Shown one piece after another: positions 60,278-64,000 of a DNA stretch of 64,000 bases. A program made the translations under genes and the position numbers. How positions within the stretch are numbered: position 1 is the stretch's first letter; the number at the start of each line of letters is the position of its first letter. Source of the stretch: UMGS1279 sp045540715. Its GTDB lineage: Bacteria > Bacillota > Clostridia > Oscillospirales > Acutalibacteraceae. A model generated the notes under the pieces. It was not told where the DNA came from and ran no database searches. It worked only from the letters and a program-made list of their open reading frames with translations. The stretch is taken from NCBI GenBank assembly GCA_045540715.1, contig JAZQHT010000004.1:124001-188000 (forward strand), given 5' to 3'.

Positions 60278-60703
60278 CTAAAAGTTGAGTTCTTCCATAA
60301 TAGAAGCAATAGATTCGGGAGAATACATTTCGTTTTCTTTTTCCCAAGACTGTACGTTCCAAATTTCTAAATGGGTTGACATACCTAATATATAAGCTTC
60401 ACTTTCTAGTAAAGCGTATTCTCTTAAATTTTGTGGAATTAAAACCCTACCTTGAGCATCGGGTTCTAATTTAGTTGAACCTGCATATAAAAATCTTTTA
60501 ACTGCAGATGCTTTGGTGTTTGGAAGTGAGCGAATTTTTTCATCAAGTTTTGTCCACTCGTCTAAAGAATAAACGCAAAGACAACGTTTACCGTCAATAC
60601 CGCGGCAAATCATAAAACTTTCGCCTAGTTCTTCGCGAAGTTTTGAAGGAATAAACGCCCTTCCCTTTTTATCTATACTATGTTGGTATTCACCGTAGAG
60701 CAT
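60278..60703 (-). CDS. mraZ: Transcriptional regulator MraZ
   Basis: 141 residues. Two AbrB-like repeats: LYGEYQHSIDKKGRAFIPSKLREEL (about 2-26) and KLEPDAQGRVLIPQNLREYA (about 79-98), the MraZ DxKGRxxxP motif twice. MraZ represses or modulates its own dcw operon by binding direct repeats near the promoter. The frame opens at 60757; the ATG at 60701-60703 follows GGAGGG and gives the family N-terminus. Four matching AAAGTGG-type boxes lie 20-67 bases upstream. Confidence 0.95.
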   Translation of the reverse strand: MLYGEYQHSIDKKGRAFIPSKLREELGESFMICRGIDGKRCLCVYSLDEWTKLDEKIRSLPNTKASAVKRFLYAGSTKLEPDAQGRVLIPQNLREYALLESEAYILGMSTHLEIWNVQSWEKENEMYSPESIASIMEELNF

Positions 60704-60722
60704 TTTATTCCCTCCTTTCACT

Positions 60723-60770
60723 CCACTTTTAAACACTTTGATGGATAAAGCGACCACTTTTCACCACTTT
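60723..60770 (-). promoter_or_regulatory. Four MraZ-binding repeats
   Basis: On the minus strand AAAGTGG at 60770-60764 and 60760-60754, AAAGTGT at 60739-60733 and AAAGTGG at 60729-60723. Within each pair the period is 10 bp, and the pairs are 31 bp apart, so all face one side of the helix. This matches the AAAGTG-(T/G)-N3 repeats known for MraZ of Mollicutes. Confidence 0.85.
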
Positions 60771-60777
60771 TATTTAT

Positions 60778-60806
60778 ATTATATATGTATTACCCCCATA
60801 TTGCAA
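60778..60806 (-). promoter_or_regulatory. Promoter of the dcw cluster
   Basis: Minus strand TTGCAA (60806-60801), 17-bp spacer, TATAAT (60783-60778). Transcription would start just ahead of the MraZ boxes. Confidence 0.8.
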
Positions 60807-60877
60807 GTGTTTTTTTAAAAAAATTTAAAAATTTTTTCAAAATTATGTAAACTACACAAAATATGGTGTAAAAAAAT

Positions 60878-60905
60878 AAAACCGCAACAAAATAGTTGCG
60901 GTTTT
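60878..60905 (-). terminator. Second terminator after rplA
   Basis: AAAACCGCAAC and GTTGCGGTTTT pair; on the minus strand the stem is followed by TATTTTTTTAC. It lies 19 bases beyond the first terminator and insulates the dcw promoter. Confidence 0.75.
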
Positions 60906-60923
60906 AAGGTAATAGAAAATAAA

Positions 60924-60946
60924 AAAGGTGGTTTAAAACCACCTTT
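60924..60946 (-). terminator. First terminator after rplA
   Basis: AAAGGTGGTTT and AAACCACCTTT form a near-perfect hairpin with TTTTTT directly after it on the minus strand, 12 bases beyond the rplA stop. Confidence 0.9.
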
Positions 60947-60957
60947 AATTATAAAAC

Positions 60958-61650
60958 TTAAGCAAATTTTGCAACGCTTAATTTAATGCCAGGGCCCATA
61001 GTTGTTGCGATTGTGCAAGATTTAACGTATTGACCTTTTGTTGCAGCAGGTTTTGCTTTAACGATTGCAGACATTAATGTTTCAAAGTTTTCTTTTAGTT
61101 TTTCTTCGCCAAAAGAAACTTTACCAATTGAGCAGTGAATAATATTGCTCTTATCTAGTCTATATTCAATCTTACCAGCTTTTGCTTCTGTAACAGCTTT
61201 TGCTACATCAGGAGTAACTGTACCGGCTTTTGGTGTAGGCATTAAGCCTTTTGGACCTAAGATTTTACCTAAACGACCAACCATACCCATCATATCTGGA
61301 GTTGTGATGATTAGGTCATAATCTAACCAGTTTTCTTTTTGAATTCTTTCGATAGCGTCTTCTGCACCAACGAAATCACTACCTGCAGCTTCAGCAGCTT
61401 TAGCAGCGTCGCCTTTAGCGATAACTAAAGTTCTAACAGTTTTACCTGTACCGTTTGGTAGAACAACTGCGCCACGAACTTGTTGATCAGCGTGACGGCT
61501 GTCAACGCCTAAACGAACGTGAATTTCAACTGTTTCGTCGAATTTAGCAGTTTTTGTTTTAATAGCAAGGCTCATTGCCTCGTCAACGTCGTAGAGTTTA
61601 CCTGTTTCGATAAGTTCTGCGGCAGAGTTATATTTCTTTCCGTGTTTCAT
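60958..61650 (-). CDS. rplA: Ribosomal protein L1
   Basis: 230 residues. VEIHVRLGVDSRHADQQVRGAVVLPNGTGK is the L1 hallmark; IITTPDMMGMVGRLGKILGPKGLMPTPKAGTV and IHCSIGKVSF follow. L1 forms the mobile stalk of the 50S subunit at the E site and, in many bacteria, represses the rplK-rplA message. Last gene of the operon, 16 bases after rplK. Confidence 0.98.
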   Translation of the reverse strand: MKHGKKYNSAAELIETGKLYDVDEAMSLAIKTKTAKFDETVEIHVRLGVDSRHADQQVRGAVVLPNGTGKTVRTLVIAKGDAAKAAEAAGSDFVGAEDAIERIQKENWLDYDLIITTPDMMGMVGRLGKILGPKGLMPTPKAGTVTPDVAKAVTEAKAGKIEYRLDKSNIIHCSIGKVSFGEEKLKENFETLMSAIVKAKPAATKGQYVKSCTIATTMGPGIKLSVAKFA

Positions 61651-61666
61651 ATTCTCTTACCTCCCC

Positions 61667-62092
61667 TTATTCTTCAACAGTGATGCCCATGCTTCTTGCA
61701 GTACCAGCAACCATGCTCATAGCTGCTTCAACGTCTGCTGCGTTAAGGTCGGGCATTTTTTGTTCAGCGATTTTTCTAACTTGTTCTTTTGTTAATTGTG
61801 CAACCTTAGTTTTGTTAGGTACACCAGAACCCTTTTCAATACCTAAAGCCTTTTTGATTAAAACGGCTGCGGGTGGGGTCTTTGTGATGAAGCTGAAAGA
61901 ACGGTCTGCATAAACAGTAATAACAACGGGGATGATTAAGCCTTCGTCGTTTTTGGTTCTTTCGTTGAACTCTTTTGTAAAGGCCATGATGTTTACACCG
62001 TGTTGACCAAGTGCTGGACCAACTGGTGGTGCCGGAGTTGCTTTACCGGCTGGAATTTGCAGTTTAATGTAGCCTGCGATTTTTTGTGCCAT
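61667..62092 (-). CDS. rplK: Ribosomal protein L11
   Basis: 141 residues. KIAGYIKLQIPAGKATPAPPVGPALGQHGVNIM is diagnostic, followed by the RNA-binding C-terminal domain (KKALGIEKGSGVPN, AAMSMVAGTARSMGI). The frame opens at 62131, but GGAGG before ATG 62090-62092 fixes the start. Structured leader sequence between nusG and rplK may hold the L1 control site. Confidence 0.97.
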   Translation of the reverse strand: MAQKIAGYIKLQIPAGKATPAPPVGPALGQHGVNIMAFTKEFNERTKNDEGLIIPVVITVYADRSFSFITKTPPAAVLIKKALGIEKGSGVPNKTKVAQLTKEQVRKIAEQKMPDLNAADVEAAMSMVAGTARSMGITVEE

Positions 62093-62114
62093 AATAATTT
62101 TCCTCCAATATTTA

Positions 62115-62176
62115 GTGGTGTTTCGGGACAAGCCCTCCCACGCGGTCTAAGACCGCATAAAAAGCGTAAAAACGCT
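62115..62176 (-). promoter_or_regulatory. Structured rplK leader, candidate ribosomal protein L1 operator
   Basis: Three hairpins in a row on the minus strand: AGCG-TTTTTA-CGCT (62176-62163), GCGGTCT-T-AGACCGC (62156-62142), and an irregular stem GTGGGAGGG...CCC...CACCAC (62141-62115). The last resembles the L1 target mimic found ahead of rplK in other bacteria, where L1 represses its own message. The 15-base hairpin next to it is perfectly palindromic. Confidence 0.5.
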
Positions 62177-62178
62177 AA

Positions 62179-62703
62179 TTACTTAATTAATTCGATCTCT
62201 CCAAGTTCAAGTTCAACAGTCTTTTCACTGCCGTACATTGAAATTAGGATCTTAACGCTCTTGGCTTTAAGGTCAAGTTCTTGAACAGTACCTTCGAAGC
62301 CTTTAAGAAGACCATCGATAATTTTAACAGGTGAACCAATTTTGAATTCACTTGAAACAGACTTCATGTTATTTAGTTTTTCAACCTCTTCATCGGTTAG
62401 AGGTACGGGTTTACTTCCCGGACCAACAAAACCTGTAACACCTCTGATATTTCTAACAACGTACCAGCTTTCGTCTGTAACTATCATTTTAATTAATACG
62501 TAACCGGGAAAAATTTTGCGTTCGTATTCTTTAACTTTATCGCCTTTTACCTCTGTTACGGTTTCTGTTGGGATTCTAATATCTACAATTAAATCTCCCA
62601 TTTTGCGACTTTCAACCATTGTAGCAAGGTCGGTCGCAACCTTGTTTTCATAACCTGAATAGGTATGAACAACATACCAACGTGCTTCGTTTGTGTTAGG
62701 CAT
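62179..62703 (-). CDS. nusG: Transcription elongation/anti-termination factor NusG
   Basis: 174 residues. N-terminal NGN domain (RWYVVHTYSGYENKVATDL, FPGYVLIKMIVTDESWYVVRNIRGVTGFVGPGSKPVPL) and a C-terminal KOW domain (FKIGSPVKIIDGLLKGFEGTVQELD). It links RNA polymerase with ribosomes or Rho. The ATG shares one base with the secE stop (TAATG), so the two are translationally coupled. Confidence 0.97.
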   Translation of the reverse strand: MPNTNEARWYVVHTYSGYENKVATDLATMVESRKMGDLIVDIRIPTETVTEVKGDKVKEYERKIFPGYVLIKMIVTDESWYVVRNIRGVTGFVGPGSKPVPLTDEEVEKLNNMKSVSSEFKIGSPVKIIDGLLKGFEGTVQELDLKAKSVKILISMYGSEKTVELELGEIELIK

Positions 62704-63389
62704 TATTTATTAATCCTCCAAATCAATTCAAGCAATTGGCTTAAACCAAAGTCAACTAGCCAAACAAATCCACCAATGATTAAGCAAACGGCAAAAACAA
62801 TAAGTGTGTTTTTAACAACGTCGCGTGGACCGGGCCAAACAACCTTTTTGATTTCTCCTTTATAGTCTTTAAAGAAGTTGATAATGCGTCTGCCAACAGG
62901 TAGTTTTGAACCGTTGCTTTCTAAAACTTCTACGTAGTCAGAAACAAATAGATATGCAACTGCTAGTGCAAAAGTAACGAATAAAACAATTGTGGTGATC
63001 AAAACAAAAGGTGTGTAGTTTATTGCTGTTACGTTAGGTAAAGGACGAACGTCAACAAACTTATTTGGGGCAGATAGTGTAATTACTAGCATATAAATTG
63101 AAGCTGCTAGACTTGTTACAATACTTGGCCAGCGTGTACCCTTAAACTTAAAGGTTAAAGCGCTGAATAAAACTGTAAAAGCAGTTAGGATAAAGCAGAA
63201 CCAAACGTCAGCAGAAATTGCAAGCTTTGCTCCATTGGCTGTTGTACCGTGGAAGCTCATTTCAGCACCTGTTAAAAGTTCTTTTGTTCCATTAGTAACT
63301 ACTTCTGCAAAGTTTGTGAAGAATAGTACAAGTGATGCTACACTAAAGACAACGAAAACTATACGGAGAATGTTTTTAGTTAGTTTCAT
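62703..63389 (-). CDS. secE: Preprotein translocase subunit SecE with large N-terminal membrane extension
   Basis: 228 residues; Gram-positive SecE is normally about 60-75 residues with one TM helix, and E. coli SecE has three. The SecE domain is residues about 165-228: amphipathic IINFFKDYKGEIKKVVWPGPRDVVKNTLIVF and the TM helix. Before it are about 160 residues with four more TM helices (about 8-25, 62-82, 88-107, 124-148). It fits between rpmG and nusG exactly as secE should. The extension has no motif I recognise. Confidence 0.9.
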   Translation of the reverse strand: MKLTKNILRIVFVVFSVASLVLFFTNFAEVVTNGTKELLTGAEMSFHGTTANGAKLAISADVWFCFILTAFTVLFSALTFKFKGTRWPSIVTSLAASIYMLVITLSAPNKFVDVRPLPNVTAINYTPFVLITTIVLFVTFALAVAYLFVSDYVEVLESNGSKLPVGRRIINFFKDYKGEIKKVVWPGPRDVVKNTLIVFAVCLIIGGFVWLVDFGLSQLLELIWRINK

Positions 63390-63400
63390 ATTGTTTCTCC

Positions 63401-63550
63401 TTACTTTGTTTCCTTATGAAGTGTGTGTTTTTTGCAGAAACGACAGTATTTATTCATTTCTAATCTGTCAGGATCATTCTTCTTGTTCTTCATAGTATCG
63501 TAGTTGCGTTGCTTGCATTCTGTACAAGCTAATGTGATTTTTACTCTCAT
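63401..63550 (-). CDS. rpmG: Ribosomal protein L33
   Basis: 49 residues, ATG at 63548-63550 behind GGGAGGTG. The protein begins MRVKITLACTECKQRNY, with a zinc ribbon from CTEC and CRFC pairs, and ends KKHTLHKETK, all typical of the zinc-binding (C+) L33. First gene of the rpmG-secE-nusG-rplK-rplA operon, the order common in Firmicutes. Confidence 0.96.
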   Translation of the reverse strand: MRVKITLACTECKQRNYDTMKNKKNDPDRLEMNKYCRFCKKHTLHKETK

Positions 63551-63650
63551 GACGGCACCTCCCGTTTTACGGAAAAAATTTTGCCTTCCTCAACAGCGTC
63601 TATACGCAAAAAATGCGCACGAAAAAAAAGACCTGCGAAGAGGTATAGTT

Positions 63651-63679
63651 ATTCTACCATACTTTCTTCACAAGGTCAA
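63651..63679 (-). promoter_or_regulatory. Promoter of the rpmG-secE-nusG-rplK-rplA operon
   Basis: Minus strand TTGACC (63679-63674), 17-bp spacer, TAGAAT (63656-63651). Transcription should begin near 63644, giving a leader of about 95 bases. Confidence 0.85.
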
Positions 63680-63714
63680 GTGTTTTTTTATATATTATTA
63701 TATATAAATATTAA

Positions 63715-64000
63715 TTATGCATTTTTAACTTTTTTGCTCTTTTTAACAAAAAGCGGTTGTGCTTTATTTAAAACGCACTCTTTTGTTATTACAACCTTTG
63801 CAACGTCTTTTTCTGAAGGAAGGTTAAACATAACGTCTTTTAGAACATCTTCGATAATTGAACGAAGACCTCTGGCCCCTGTTTTGCGTTCAACACTTTC
63901 TTCAGCAATGCTTATAAGTGCATCTTCGTTAAACTCAAGTTCAACGCCATCCATCATAAACAATGCTTGATATTGCTTAATAATCGAGTTTTTAGGTTCG
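63715..64000 (-). CDS. clpX: ATP-dependent Clp protease ATP-binding subunit ClpX, C-terminal part (cut by window edge)
   Basis: The final 94 codons are present. EPKNSIIKQYQALFMMDGVELEF, then ALISIAEESVERKTGARGLRSIIEDVLKDVMFNLPS, is the ClpX C-terminal small domain with its sensor-2 GARGLR. ClpX unfolds tagged proteins and feeds ClpP. The gene continues past the right edge. No convincing terminator was seen between it and the rpmG promoter. Confidence 0.95.
   Translation of the reverse strand, partial: EPKNSIIKQYQALFMMDGVELEFNEDALISIAEESVERKTGARGLRSIIEDVLKDVMFNLPSEKDVAKVVITKECVLNKAQPLFVKKSKKVKNA

Overview
The window is AT-rich chromosomal DNA from an anaerobic, Gram-positive-type bacterium of the Clostridia, probably an uncultured gut lineage. 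Pointers to this: strong AGGAGG-type ribosome-binding sites with TTG/GTG starts as well as ATG, a class III (anaerobic) ribonucleotide reductase, ThyX instead of ThyA, SpoIIIE/FtsK next to TepA, MutS2, MltG, a YqzL-like protein ahead of recO, a PASTA-domain penicillin-binding protein, meso-diaminopimelate dehydrogenase, and a MurE with the DNPR motif of diaminopimelate-adding enzymes. No prophage, transposase or CRISPR array was seen. Most of the window is housekeeping.

Layout. 1-1639: start of uvrB, a LUD-domain protein and a membrane TPR protein. 1851-8060: an oligopeptide ABC importer operon, oppB-C-D-F-A, on the minus strand. It carries two architectural surprises: OppA is circularly permuted (its C-terminal third follows the signal peptide directly), and OppC has an extra extracytoplasmic domain that looks parvulin-like. 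8061-8631: a gene-free stretch with tRNA-Arg(CCG) and a small repeat element built from duplicated tRNA 3' ends. 8632-11308: a TetR regulator divergent from two membrane-protein genes, then a zinc-ribbon membrane protein. 11462-15623: NrdG, NrdD with a fused redoxin domain, and thioredoxin reductase, behind a promoter with predicted NrdR boxes. 15638-17554: pyridoxal kinase, an ECF S component and a radical SAM protein. 17669-21443: a ribose-type sugar ABC importer, then tRNA-Gln(CTG).

21602-28407 (minus): a class B penicillin-binding protein, TrhP-type U32 protein, MltG, and a folate/dTMP operon (thyX, tmk, DJ-1-like, fthC). A 26-codon microprotein gene lies between mltG and fthC on the plus strand. 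28568-32438: a divergent PRPP synthetase, rhamnulokinase, a DUF378 protein and a degenerate metallo-beta-lactamase-fold protein. 32411-44067 (minus): YgiQ-type radical SAM, FtsK/SpoIIIE and TepA, then the phoH-ybeY-era-yqzL-recO-epimerase-mutS2 block. 44193-48336: aspartate kinase, homoserine dehydrogenase and an ACT protein, divergent from ddh, together covering the aspartate-to-diaminopimelate supply.

48416-60703 (minus) is the division and cell wall (dcw) cluster: mraZ, rsmH, ftsL, PBP, murE, mraY, ftsW, murG, murA, ftsQ, ftsZ. It has four clear MraZ boxes at its promoter and lacks murF, murD, murC, murB and ftsA. 60958-63550 is the rpmG-secE-nusG-rplK-rplA operon with an unusually large SecE, and the window closes in the 3' end of clpX. 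Much of the window serves one theme: diaminopimelate supply (lysC, ddh), its use by MurE, lipid II synthesis (mraY, murG) and septal synthesis (ftsW, PBPs, ftsZ).
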